A DNA stretch of 64,000 bases, from the NCBI RefSeq assembly GCF_030296615.1, contig NZ_AP027732.1, forward strand, positions 372,001 to 436,000, written 5' to 3'. Each line of letters begins with the position of its first letter. Position 1 is the first letter of the stretch. Made by a program: the position numbers and the translations under genes. The notes beneath the pieces were generated by a model, which worked only from the letters and a program-made list of their open reading frames with translations, searched no databases and was not told the origin of the DNA. This stretch comes from Frondihabitans sucicola (GTDB taxonomy: Bacteria > Actinomycetota > Actinomycetes > Actinomycetales > Microbacteriaceae). This document shows positions 56,161-64,000 of this stretch, in pieces.

Positions 56161-57356
56161 TCCTCGGGGGCGGTCGGCACCTGGGTGACGCCGAGCTGCG
56201 GGTCACCAGGATCCTCTACCTGTCGATCGGAATCGGGGCCCTGGTCTACGGCGTCGTCGGCAATGCGAAGGCGACGGAGCAGTTCGCGGCGCTGAACCCG
56301 TGGTGGGCGCACGTGACCTGGTACGGGGCGGCGGTCGCGCCGATCCTGCTCGGTGTCCTGGCCATGTGGGCGCCGATCCGCGTTCTCGACACGCTCGCCT
56401 CCGCCTACGGGCTCTTCTTCGTCGGTGTCATGGCGACCTGGAAACTGGCGATGGTGGCGCCGATGCTGCCCGGCAGCAACTCGCCCTGGACGAACGACTT
56501 CATGACGGTGGCCGCCATCTCCATCGCGATCTCGTGGCGGATGCGCTCGGTCTGGGCGTACGTGCTCGTCACGGCGCTCCTCTCGGGCACCATGCGCTAT
56601 CTGGCCGACCCCGAGATCGGCTGGAAGCTGCCCATCCTCGACTTCTCGTACAACCTGCTGTTCGACTGCGTCTTCGTGGCCATCACCCTGGTGACGCGAG
56701 CGAGCGCCAAGCGCCTCGACCGGGCTGCGACCGCGGCGCGGCGGAAGACCTCGCTCGAGGCGGAGGCGTCGGCTCGCGTGCAGCAGCGCATCCGGATCGA
56801 CGCCCTGGTGCACGACCACGTCCTGTCGGCGCTCCTCATCGCCTCCCGCGCCGACGGCGTGCCGACTCCGGCGCTCCGCGAGCTCGCCTCGGCGACCCTC
56901 GGCATGCTGCGCGACGACACCCTCCTGCCGCCGGTCCCGCTGGCGCTGGACGACTTCGTGAATCGGCTGCGCTCGTCGGTCACCAGCCAGAGCGACGGCA
57001 TCGGCTTCGAGGCGACGGTCGACGGCTCGGGCACGATCCCGGCCGACATCGCGCAGGCGCTCCTCGAGGCCACCGCCGAGGCCGTCCGGAACTCGCTGCG
57101 GCACGCCGACCGCGACGAGCGACCCGCGTGGCGTCAGGTGACCGTGGTCTCGACCGTCGACGGCATCGAGATCCGCGTCAGCGACAACGGACGAGGCTTC
57201 AACAGCCGCAGGATCCCGCCCGAGCGGCTCGGGGTGCGCGTCTCGATCCTCAACCGGATGGCGACCCTGCCGGGTGGCCGCGCCGGAATCGAGAGCGCCC
57301 GCGGGGTCGGCACGCGCGTCGCCCTCGGCTGGTCGGCGACGGAGGCGGCGGCGTGA
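56157..57356 (+). CDS. membrane sensor histidine kinase
   Basis: 399 residues, GTG start overlapping the regulator stop. Five or six TM segments fill residues 15-165 (YLSIGIGALVYGVVG, WYGAAVAPILLGVLAMW, AYGLFFVGVMATWKLAMV and on) with almost no outer domain. Then a dimerisation helix with IDALVHDHVLSALLIASR (phospho-His in HDHVLS) and a HATPase domain: AEAVRNSLRHADR (N box), IRVSDNGRGFN (G1) and GRAGIESARGVGTRVAL (G2). Intramembrane-sensing type. Works with the response regulator upstream; overlaps the next gene by 4 bases. Confidence 0.9.
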   Translation: MILGGGRHLGDAELRVTRILYLSIGIGALVYGVVGNAKATEQFAALNPWWAHVTWYGAAVAPILLGVLAMWAPIRVLDTLASAYGLFFVGVMATWKLAMVAPMLPGSNSPWTNDFMTVAAISIAISWRMRSVWAYVLVTALLSGTMRYLADPEIGWKLPILDFSYNLLFDCVFVAITLVTRASAKRLDRAATAARRKTSLEAEASARVQQRIRIDALVHDHVLSALLIASRADGVPTPALRELASATLGMLRDDTLLPPVPLALDDFVNRLRSSVTSQSDGIGFEATVDGSGTIPADIAQALLEATAEAVRNSLRHADRDERPAWRQVTVVSTVDGIEIRVSDNGRGFNSRRIPPERLGVRVSILNRMATLPGGRAGIESARGVGTRVALGWSATEAAA

Positions 57357-58395
57357 GCACGAACGAGACGCCGAGCTTCCTGCAGCTGACCGGGCGCGGC
57401 ACGACAGCGCTCTTCGTCCTCTTCGCCGTGGTGCACACCGCGGTCGGCATCTACGGGCTGCGATCGGACAAGGTGCCGGTGCTCTCGCTGGTCGCGCTGG
57501 CGCTGATCCTGGCCGCCGGCTACTTGATGACTCTGCCGCGAGACGATCCCTTCCCCGGAACCTCACGATCCTGGTCGTGGTCCTGACCAGCCTGGGGTCA
57601 CTGAACGTCTGGAACCTGCCCGACACGGGCTGGCCGGGCTGGGCGACCTGGGGCTGGGGCGCCGTCACCTTCGTGCTGTTCCTGCTGACCCTCCGCGGGC
57701 GCCCGGCCTGGGCGTGGATCGGCTTCGGCATCATGACGCTGCTGACCCTCGTCTGGAGCGTGCAGGTGGGCCGCGGCGTCGGAGGCGGAATCGGCTTCGT
57801 GCTGCGCTCGGCGGTGCTCGTCCTCGTCGTCTGGCTGTTCTCGATCCTGCTCTCGCGGACCAGGGTGTCGATCCGCCGCCTGCAGCGCGCCGAGCTCGGG
57901 CGGGTGCGCGCCGAGGCGGCGTCCTCCGCGGCACTCGAGGAGCAGAACTCGCGCCTCGACCAGCTGCGGGCGGTGTCGATCCCGGCGCTGCAGCGGATCC
58001 TGTCGGCCGAGGTGCTGACCGAGGAGGACCGCCGGTCGTTCACCCTCGTGGAGGCCGCCCTGCGGGACCAGCTTCGCGCGAGCAATCTCGCGACGGCCTC
58101 GGTGGCCGAGGCGGCGACCCGGGCGCGGTCGCGGGGCGTCGACGTCTCGCTGCTCGACGACCGCGCGGGAGCCGACGTGCCGCCCGTGGTCCGCGAACGG
58201 ATCGAGGCGGCGCTGCTCGAGCATCTCGACGCCGCGACCAGCGGCAGGATCGTCGCGCGGCTGCTCCCGGACGGCCGCGACTCGATCGCGACCGTGCTGG
58301 CCTCGGACGGCGAGGAGACGACGCGCGTCGTCATCAGCGAGGACGCCTCCGACGCCGGCGACGCGCCGCCGCAGGGCGCTGCTACCGCTCGTTAA
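57353..58395 (+). CDS. kinase-like membrane protein with degenerate ATPase part, frameshifted
   Basis: About 347 residues, GTG start overlapping the kinase stop. Five TM segments (LFVLFAVVHTAVGIYGL, VLSLVALALILAAGYLM, NLTILVVVLTSLGSLNVW, TFVLFLLTLRGRPAWAW, VLRSAVLVLVVWLFSILL), a coiled-coil (RAEAASSAALEEQNSRLDQLR) with no phospho-His, and a C-terminal region shaped like an ATPase domain (ERIEAALLEHLDAATSGRIVARLLPDG..IATVLASDGEETTRVVIS) but lacking N, G1 and G2 boxes. CCCC at about 57561 is short by one (DDPFPRNLTILVVV). Likely an accessory or inhibitory sensor of the same system. Confidence 0.75.
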
Positions 58396-58418
58396 CCGGT
58401 TCGCGGTAGCGTCCAGCC

Positions 58419-59801
58419 ATGACCGAGGCGACGCTTGCCGACACCAGCCCGATCCCCCGTCGCCGCATCGTCTCCTGGGCGCTCTGGGACTGGGGCTCCG
58501 CGGCGTTCAACGCGGTCGTGACCACCTTCGTCTTCAGCACGTACCTGGCCTCGTCGTCGTTCGTCTCGCCGGCGATCGTCGCGGCCGCCGGCGACGACGC
58601 GTCGAACCCCGCCCTCGTCGCCGCGAAATCGCACAACGCCACGGTCATCTCGACCGCGCTGACCATCGCGGGGATCCTGGTCGCGCTGCTGGCGCCGATC
58701 CTGGGGCAGCGCTCCGACGGGTCCGGGCGGCGCAAGCGCTGGCTCGGGATCAACTCCGCCGTGCTGGTGCTCGTGATGGCGGCCATGGTGTTCGTGGTGC
58801 CCGCGCCGCCCTACCTGCTGCTGGGCGCCACACTGCTCGCCGTCGGCAACCTCGTCTTCGAGTTCGCGGCCGTCAACTACAACGCGATGCTCGTGCAGGT
58901 GTCGACCCCGAAGACCATCGGCCGGGTGTCGAGCTGGGGCTGGGGCGCCGGCTATCTCGGCGGGATCGTCCTGCTCCTCCTGCTGCTGGTGCTCTTCCTG
59001 CAGAGCTTCGGGGTCGACGGGCAGACGGGTCTTCTGGGGCTCGCGTCGACTCCGGCGGGCGGCGTGTGGAGCGTCCGGATCGCGATCCTGGTCTCCGCGG
59101 TCTGGTTCGGGGCGTTCGCGATCCCGCTGCTGCTGGCCGTGCCCGAGATCCCCGCGCACGATAACCGCGAGGGCAGGATCGGGATCGTCGCGTCGTACCG
59201 GAAGCTCGGCCACACGATCGCTCAGCTCTACCGCAAGAACCCGCAGGTGCTCCTCTTCCTCGTGGCGTCGGCCGTGTTCCGGGACGGCATCGCGGCCGTC
59301 TTCACGTTCGGGGCGATCATCGCGTCGCAGGTGTTCGGCTTCACGTCGAGCGAGGTCATCTACTTCGCGGTCGCGGCGAACGTGATGGCGGGCATCGGCG
59401 CCTTCGCGGCCGGCAACCTCGACGATCGTCTCGGCGCCAAGGCGATCATCGTGTTCTCGCTCGTCGGCCTCGTCGTCGCGGCCGTCGCGATCCTGTTCGT
59501 CGGCGACGGGAAGCTCGGTTTCTGGATCTGCGGGCTGTTCCTGTCGATCTTCGTCGGGCCGGCGCAGTCGGCCTCCCGGTCGTTCCTGGCGCGGGTGACG
59601 CCGAGCGGTCGCGAGGGCGAGGTGTTCGGCCTCTACGCGACGACCGGGCGCGCCGTGAGCTTCCTGGCTCCCGCGCTGTTCACCCTCTTCGTGACGCTCA
59701 CCGGCAACACCCGCTACGGCGCGATCGGAATCGCGATCGTCCTCGCCGCAGGGCTCGCCCTCCTCGTACGGGTGCACCCGGTGCAGCGCGAGATCGACTG
59801 A
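58419..59801 (+). CDS. MFS transporter (UMF1/Atg22-like)
   Basis: 460 residues, 12 TM segments. N-terminus RIVSWALWDWGSAAFNAVVTTFVFSTYL is the UMF1 signature, with GQRSDGSGRRKRWL as the loop 2-3 motif, and IFVGPAQSASRSFLARVTPSGREGEVFGLYATTGRAVSFLAPALF late in the chain. Members are thought to export amino acids or small metabolites; substrate unknown. Starts 23 bases after the kinase-like gene, perhaps the same transcript. Confidence 0.9.
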   Translation: MTEATLADTSPIPRRRIVSWALWDWGSAAFNAVVTTFVFSTYLASSSFVSPAIVAAAGDDASNPALVAAKSHNATVISTALTIAGILVALLAPILGQRSDGSGRRKRWLGINSAVLVLVMAAMVFVVPAPPYLLLGATLLAVGNLVFEFAAVNYNAMLVQVSTPKTIGRVSSWGWGAGYLGGIVLLLLLLVLFLQSFGVDGQTGLLGLASTPAGGVWSVRIAILVSAVWFGAFAIPLLLAVPEIPAHDNREGRIGIVASYRKLGHTIAQLYRKNPQVLLFLVASAVFRDGIAAVFTFGAIIASQVFGFTSSEVIYFAVAANVMAGIGAFAAGNLDDRLGAKAIIVFSLVGLVVAAVAILFVGDGKLGFWICGLFLSIFVGPAQSASRSFLARVTPSGREGEVFGLYATTGRAVSFLAPALFTLFVTLTGNTRYGAIGIAIVLAAGLALLVRVHPVQREID

Positions 59802-59813
59802 CCTCGTCGCCGG

Positions 59814-59839
59814 GCGAGGGCGGGCGTCAGTCGTGGGTG
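59814..59839. repeat. direct repeat, left copy, flanking low-GC islet
   Basis: GCGAGGGC-G-GGCGTCAGTCGTGGGTG, identical in 25 of 26 bases to 60713-60738. This copy lies just after the MFS stop; the right copy contains the last codons of the DsbA-like gene. Confidence 0.85.
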
Positions 59840-59861
59840 AGATCTCGCCAGCTGCTTGTCG

Positions 59862-60527
59862 TCAGCGAGTCTCGTTCATGAGCTCACGGAGGAGAGTGAC
59901 GCCGCGCTCGGGCGACTTGACCGTGACTGCGAAAAGTCGTCCGTCGAGTCTCGTTATGACCAGACCTGGTCCACTGTGAAGGATGATGCCACGCTTCCCG
60001 GGCAGGATGCGGTAGCCCCATCCTCCCCAGTGCGACGGACAGTCACGATGGCCAACGCGGGTCGTTGACTGGTTTGGCGCTTTCTGGGGGTGGGCTCTTC
60101 CAACGGCCGCCCAAACAGGCAAGCCATAGAATATGCCGACCACAGAAAGAGGGGCGGAGGCACCACTGAGAATCATGCCCGAGGGGAGCGAAGCTCCCGC
60201 AATGACGATCCATGCGCTGCAAGCCATCCCGGAGAATGTGCCTGCCAAGATCACCGGAAGAGCTGCGTCAGCGGGGAGCCGCGCGTCGTTCAAGAAAACC
60301 ATGGCGAGCACGACGGCAAGAATGGGGACGATGAGGCACCCAGCGAGGAGTTCCCACGTCGCCGTGTACCCGTCGACTCGGCCCTGACTGTTCCAGTGGG
60401 ACGCCGTGCGGTGTGGCAGGCGGCCCCACCAGTGCACTGCCGTCACAACGATCACGGCAACGGGCGCTGCGAGCAGGACAGCGATCACGCCACCTCGAGC
60501 TGAAGCCAAGGCGCTTCCTCGCAACAT
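59862..60527 (-). CDS. DUF1648-type membrane protein
   Basis: About 221 residues. ATG at 60527 with AAAGGA upstream, overlapping the stop of a 33-codon ORF (TGATG). TM1 (GVIAVLLAAPVAVIVVTAV) leads into HWWGRLPHRTASHWNSQGRVDGY, the DUF1648 signature (P..(I/T)..H(W/F)...G..DG) found in SdpI-like immunity proteins. Three more TM segments follow, then a soluble beta-rich tail (YRILPGKRGIILHSGPGLVITRLDGRLFAVTVKSPE) like a PH-type domain. Lower GC than neighbours and enclosed by direct repeats, so probably acquired. Confidence 0.75.
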   Translation of the reverse strand: MLRGSALASARGGVIAVLLAAPVAVIVVTAVHWWGRLPHRTASHWNSQGRVDGYTATWELLAGCLIVPILAVVLAMVFLNDARLPADAALPVILAGTFSGMACSAWIVIAGASLPSGMILSGASAPLSVVGIFYGLPVWAAVGRAHPQKAPNQSTTRVGHRDCPSHWGGWGYRILPGKRGIILHSGPGLVITRLDGRLFAVTVKSPERGVTLLRELMNETR

Positions 60528-60628
60528 CACGAGATCCTTTCGATGACGGGTTGTGCATCGGGCCGGGTCAGGCAGCGCGCTTTGTCGACGAACTGACCAA
60601 GACGGTTCAGGATGTTGCCCTCGGCCAT
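60527..60628 (-). CDS. 33-residue ORF coupled to DUF1648 gene
   Basis: ATG at 60628; product MAEGNILNRLGQFVDKARC.. ending VIERIS, whose TGA overlaps the DUF1648 ATG. Upstream, TAATGTCTC TAATGTCTT (60634-60650) is a 9-bp tandem repeat that may be an operator. May be a small peptide, a leader, or the tail of a lost gene. Confidence 0.4.
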   Translation of the reverse strand: MAEGNILNRLGQFVDKARCLTRPDAQPVIERIS

Positions 60629-60712
60629 TTCATTAATGTCTCTAATGTCTTAGTTAGCCGTAGGAATGTAAGATACTGACAGCTAGGTATCCAGCAAGTT
60701 TGTCGGCGGCAA

Positions 60713-60738
60713 GCGAGGGCAGGCGTCAGTCGTGGGTG
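60713..60738. repeat. direct repeat, right copy, at 3' end of DsbA-like gene
   Basis: GCGAGGGC-A-GGCGTCAGTCGTGGGTG; the bases from 60726 on encode the last residues and stop of the DsbA-like protein (..THD, TGA). With the copy at 59814 it bounds an 870-bp segment of lower GC, as after integration into a gene end. Confidence 0.85.
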
Positions 60739-61568
60739 GTCGACTCGCCGATCGCGGTGGTGACGAACTCGGTGAACGGCTGCTCGCCCCTCCACTCCTT
60801 GCCGTCGACGACCACCGTGGGGGTACCGCGGAAGGCCGTGACGTCGGTGCCGGGGAAGTGGCCCTTGACGGCCCGCTTCGTCGCAGCGGTGACCCAGGGC
60901 GCGAAGCGCTGGTCGTCGAGGCAGGCGAGGACGCGATCGCGGGCCGTCAGACCCGCCACGCCACCGACGACGTCGGCCAGCTCGGAGTCGCTGAGGCCCG
61001 GTGAGTGCTCGGCCGGCTGGGCGGCGAAAAGCGCCCGGTTGACCGCGAAGAAGGAGTCGGGCGCGAGGTCGGCGACGCAGACCGCGGCGGCCGCGGCCCG
61101 GGTGGCGTACTTCGTGCCCTGCGAGACGCGGTCCATGATGGCGATCGGGTGGAACTCGACCGTGGCGGCCCCCGACTCGACCACCTTCGACAGGTAGTCG
61201 CCGTTCTCCTCTTCGAAGGCCCGGCAGTTGGGGCAGAGGTAGTCGGCGTAGAGCTGGATCGAGACCGTCTTGCCGTCGGTGGCGGTCTCGGTCGGGATCG
61301 GGTCGGAGCCTACCTCGACCGCGGGCGCACGCTCGGCCCGGAAGCCCTCGCCGACGACGATGCCGTCGCTGGCGAGGTTGCGCGGAGCCACCGCGCCCGG
61401 CGACGGACTCGTGACGAGCACCAGCACGACCGCCGTCAACGCCGCGACGACGGCGACGAGCACGCCGGAGCAGACGAGGACCTTCGTGCGACGTTCGCTC
61501 CGGCGCCGAGCGGTCATGGCCTGCTGGGCGCGCCTCTTCGCGGCGATGCGTCTCCTGCTCGCGGCCAT
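60726..61568 (-). CDS. membrane-anchored DsbA-like thioredoxin-fold protein
   Basis: 280 residues. Basic N-terminus, one TM helix (VLVCSGVLVAVVAALTAVVLVLV, about 30-52), then a DsbA/MDMX-type domain outside: IQLYADYLCPNCRAFEEENG (CPNC redox motif near 113), helical insertion, and RGTPTVVVDGKEW with the cis-Pro (TPTV). Typical actinobacterial DsbA-like oxidoreductase for exported proteins. AGGAGG before the ATG lies at the edge of a hairpin. Confidence 0.92.
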   Translation of the reverse strand: MAASRRRIAAKRRAQQAMTARRRSERRTKVLVCSGVLVAVVAALTAVVLVLVTSPSPGAVAPRNLASDGIVVGEGFRAERAPAVEVGSDPIPTETATDGKTVSIQLYADYLCPNCRAFEEENGDYLSKVVESGAATVEFHPIAIMDRVSQGTKYATRAAAAAVCVADLAPDSFFAVNRALFAAQPAEHSPGLSDSELADVVGGVAGLTARDRVLACLDDQRFAPWVTAATKRAVKGHFPGTDVTAFRGTPTVVVDGKEWRGEQPFTEFVTTAIGESTTHD

Positions 61569-61578
61569 AGATGTGCCT

Positions 61579-61612
61579 CCTGATCGTCGGGTCGAAAAAG
61601 TCGACGATCAGG
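61579..61612 (-). promoter_or_regulatory. hairpin in the leader of the DsbA-like gene
   Basis: On the minus strand CCTGATCGTCG-N12-CGACGATCAGG, perfect 11-bp arms; the 3' arm ends in AGG of the Shine-Dalgarno AGGAGG, 10 bases before the ATG. Folding would hide part of the ribosome site. Upstream at 61619-61630 is CATGTGAAATAC, shared with the carbonic anhydrase promoter. Confidence 0.5.
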
Positions 61613-61654
61613 ATATGTATTTCACATGCAAAAACGCTGAGAAGGGTGGGCCCG

Positions 61655-62828
61655 TCAGACCAGGGCGTTGGCCTTCGCGACCTCGCCGTACCAGTGGGCG
61701 CTCGGCTTCGGGGTGCGCTCGAAGGTCTCGTCGTCCCAGGCGATCAGACCGAAGGTCGGCTTGAACCCGGAGGCCCACTCGTAGTTGTCGAGGGCGCTCC
61801 AGTGCTGATAGCCCAGCACCTCGATCCCCTCCTCGATCGCCTGGTGCAGGCCTTCCAGCGCTCCGCGCGTGTACGCGATCCTGCGCTCGTCGTCGCCCGT
61901 GGCGATACCGTTCTCGGTGACCATGACCGGGACGTGGGAGCTGAGCTCCCAGGCGCTGCGGACACCCTCGGCGGCGGCGGGCGGGTAGAACTCCCAGCCG
62001 GTGAGGGTGGTCTCGAGCCCCTCGGCGACGGGGCGCGGTCCCTCCGGGCCGATGAACGTCTGCGTGTAGGCCTGCACCCCGACGAAGTCGTTGCCGGCCG
62101 CACGTTCGAGGTACCAGTCGTCGCGGGGGTAGCCGTAGGTCTTCAGCATCTCGGCGGCGCCCGGCTCGTCGACGGCTTTGAACGCCTGCGTGGCGACGGT
62201 CCAGCCGGTCTTCAGACCGGACACCTGCGAGAGCACCTCGCGGGAGCGATCGTGCGACGCCAGGAGCGCATCGGCCACCTGGAGGTCGGGGTTGGGGAGG
62301 CCGTACGCGACGAGGTTCGCGGCGTCCTCTCCCCGGCGAGCATCGCGGCGATGTTCGGCTCGTTGATGGTGCAGACGTAGCGGACCCCTCGGCGACGACC
62401 GGCAGGGCGGTCTCGGTGTAGCGGGCGAACAGGTCGGCCGCGTCGGGGGCACGCCAGAAGCCGTCGCGCTCGAACCAGCGGGGCACGGTGAAGTGCATCA
62501 GGGTGACCACGGGCTCGATGCCGAACTCGTGACAGGTGTCGACCATGCGGCGGTAGTGATCGAGCTCGGCGCGCGAGACGTAGCCGCGCTCGGGCTCGAT
62601 CCTGGCCCACTCGATGCTGAAGCGGTACGAGTTGAGGCCCAGGTCGGCCAGCGTCTTGATGTCGTCGCGAAAGCGGTGGTAGCTGTCGGCGGCGTCTCCG
62701 GAGGGTTCGACGATGCTCGTGCCGGGCGTGTGCTCGTGCACCCACCAGTTGCTGTTCACGTTGTTGCCCTCGATCTGGTGTGCGGCGGTGGCCGCGCCCC
62801 AGAGGAAGCCGTCGGGGAAGGTGAGCAA
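61655..62828 (-). CDS. GH1 beta-glucosidase, two frameshifts
   Basis: About 391 residues, a little short for GH1. TTG start with AGGAG 7 bases upstream, giving (M)LTFPDGFLWGAATAAHQIEG. Signatures: NSYRFSIEWARIEPERG, acid/base in VCTINEPNIAAM, nucleophile in VMVTENGIATGDD, and GYQHWSALDNYEWASGFKPTFGLI. Two GGGG runs near 62390 and 62338 are each short by one (AEGVRYVCTINEP; LAGGEDAANLV). No signal peptide, so it hydrolyses imported beta-glucosides in the cytoplasm. It begins 10 bases after the importer ATPase gene. Confidence 0.9.
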
Positions 62829-62838
62829 AGGAGTTCTC

Positions 62839-64000
62839 CTAGAAGGTTCGCTTGGGGTTGGGGACGGCGTCGAGGAGGGCGACCGTGTAGGCGTCGACGG
62901 GGCGCTGCAGGACCTCCGCCGTCTCCCCTCGCTCCACGACCTCTCCGTCGTGCAGCACCATGATGTTGTCGGTGATGAGCCGCGCCGAGAGCAGGTCATG
63001 CGTGATGTAGAGCAGGCTCACCCCCACTTCTCGCGCAGGTCTTCCAGCAGGGCGAGCACACCAGCGCGCAGCGACACGTCGAGCATCGACACGGGCTCGT
63101 CGGCGATGATCACCTGCGGGTCGCAGGCCAGGGCGCGCGCGATGACGACGCGCTGGCCCTGACCACCGGAGAGCTGGTGCGGCAGCTTGGCCGCGAACTG
63201 CTCGACCGGCGTGAGCCCCACCGTCTCGAGGAGCTCGAGCACCCGGCGCCTGGCATCCTGCCCTTTCAGGCCCGTGAAGTTCACGACCGGGCGCATGAGC
63301 GTGTACTCGACCGTGTGCAGCGGGTTGAGCGCGGCGTACGGATCCTGGAAGACCATCTGGACGTTCCGGTGCAGATCGCGGAGCTTGCCGCGGCCCAGCT
63401 TGGCGACGTCGAGGCCGCCGAACGTGATCGAGCCCTCGCTGGGCTTCTCGACGCCGGTGATCATCTTGGCGATCGTCGACTTGCCTGACCCGGACTGGCC
63501 GACGAGCGCCAGTGACTGACCGGGCTCGAGCGTGAACGACACGTCGCGGACGGCGCGCACCGGCTGTTCGCCGCGGCGAGGCGGCGGGTACGTCTTGGAG
63601 ACGTGCGACACGACGATGCTCTCCTGGGCCACGCTGACCGACCGGGTGACGACGGTCGGGGCGTGCTCCGGCGCAGCGGCTGCGCTGCGAGCCTCGCCGG
63701 CGGCCTGCCGGAGCCTGCGGTCCTCGAAACCGGGCAGCGAGACCACCTCTGCCCGGGGGTCGGCGTAGTGACTGAGCAGCATCTTCGTATACTCGGCCGT
63801 CGGGGCGTTCAGGATCTCGGACGACGGGCCGTCCTCGACGATGACGCCCTCGTGCATGACGAGCACGCGCTCGGTGGCCTCCAGCACGATGCCGAGATCG
63901 TGGCTGATCAGGACCGCCGTGAAGTTCTCGGCCTTCTGCAGCTCGCGGATCGTGTTCATCACGGCGTGCTGCACGAGCACGTCGAGGGCGGTGGTCGGCT
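62839..64000 (-). CDS. dual ABC transporter ATPase (oligopeptide/oligosaccharide importer), partial, frameshifted
   Basis: The start is beyond the right edge. Present: the end of ATPase 1 (EPTTALDV-like D-loop at the border, ISHDLGIVLEATERVLVMHEG), an Ala-rich linker, and all of ATPase 2: Walker A LVGQSGSGKSTIAKMI, Q-loop VFQDPYAALNPLHTV, signature HQLSGGQGQRVVIARAL, Walker B VIIADEPVSMLDVSLRAG and switch His in YITHDLLSARL. DppD/DppF-type fusion. The GGGGG near 63013 is short by one (REKWGVSLLYITHD). The last residues (VPNPKRTF) precede the beta-glucosidase start, so the import of beta-gluco-oligosaccharides is a reasonable guess. Confidence 0.9.
   Translation of the reverse strand, partial: ADHRPRRARAARRDEHDPRAAEGRELHGGPDQPRSRHRAGGHRARARHARGRHRRGRPVVRDPERPDGRVYEDAAQSLRRPPGRGGLAARFRGPQAPAGRRRGSQRSRCAGARPDRRHPVGQRGPGEHRRVARLQDVPAASPRRTAGARRPRRVVHARARSVTGARRPVRVRQVDDRQDDHRRREAQRGLDHVRRPRRRQAGPRQAPRSAPERPDGLPGSVRRAQPAAHGRVHAHAPGRELHGPERAGCQAPGARAPRDGGAHAGRAVRGQAAAPALRWSGPARRHRARPGLRPAGDHRRRARVDARRVAARWCARPAGRPAREVGVSLLYITHDLLSARLITDNIMVLHDGEVVERGETAEVLQRPVDAYTVALLDAVPNPKRTF

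Overview
The window is high-GC DNA (about 70% by eye) with actinobacterial hallmarks: a dnaK-grpE-dnaJ-hspR operon with HspR (HAIR) operators, DUF3151, a fused Wzz/BY-kinase, FadR-type GntR and YhgE/Pip proteins, and a septum-formation-like protein. Gene content and codon use fit a chromosomal contig of a Microbacteriaceae-like actinobacterium; that placement is inference. No tRNA, rRNA, CRISPR, prophage or plasmid replication genes were recognised.

Layout. 1-3.3 kb: the 3' part is missing of an S9 peptidase, followed by small orphan membrane proteins and a lipoprotein. 3.3-10.9 kb: a carbohydrate catabolic island with an ABC importer (binding protein and two permeases), a cellulase-like protein, an enolase-superfamily sugar-acid dehydratase/racemase, a FadR-type regulator and a zinc alcohol dehydrogenase; the same palindromic operator type lies in front of both promoter regions. 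11.3-14.6 kb: TetR regulator, ATPase-like protein and YhgE/Pip protein, translationally coupled. 14.6-26.6 kb: an exopolysaccharide locus (three to four glycosyltransferases, BY-kinase, flippase, polymerase/ligase, O-acyltransferase, tyrosine phosphatase) in several transcription units. 26.6-42.2 kb: housekeeping and miscellaneous metabolism (TrmH, HAD, septum-like protein, pyrE, exonuclease III, alpha carbonic anhydrase, AEC transporter, threonine aldolase, nitroreductase, trpF, clpB), with GC-rich repeat arrays and a MITE-like element between genes. 42.3-50.1 kb: a secreted Ig-like repeat protein, a lipoprotein, small conserved proteins, a methyltransferase and a second SGNH acyltransferase. 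50.2-55.2 kb: heat-shock operon dnaK-grpE-dnaJ-hspR with an aminoglycoside-phosphotransferase-like gene directly behind it. 55.2-58.4 kb: a structured RNA candidate, then a response regulator, a histidine kinase and a degenerate kinase-like membrane protein. 58.4-64 kb: MFS transporter, a small low-GC islet between 26-bp direct repeats, a DsbA-like protein, a GH1 beta-glucosidase and an ABC importer ATPase running off the right edge.

A general caution: at least two dozen genes are broken by a single missing base, nearly always inside a short run of G or C, and restoring that base repairs the protein. These look like sequencing/assembly errors, so I give such genes as one feature spanning both frames and state where the break is. 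Coordinates of such genes are the outer limits of the repaired reading frame.
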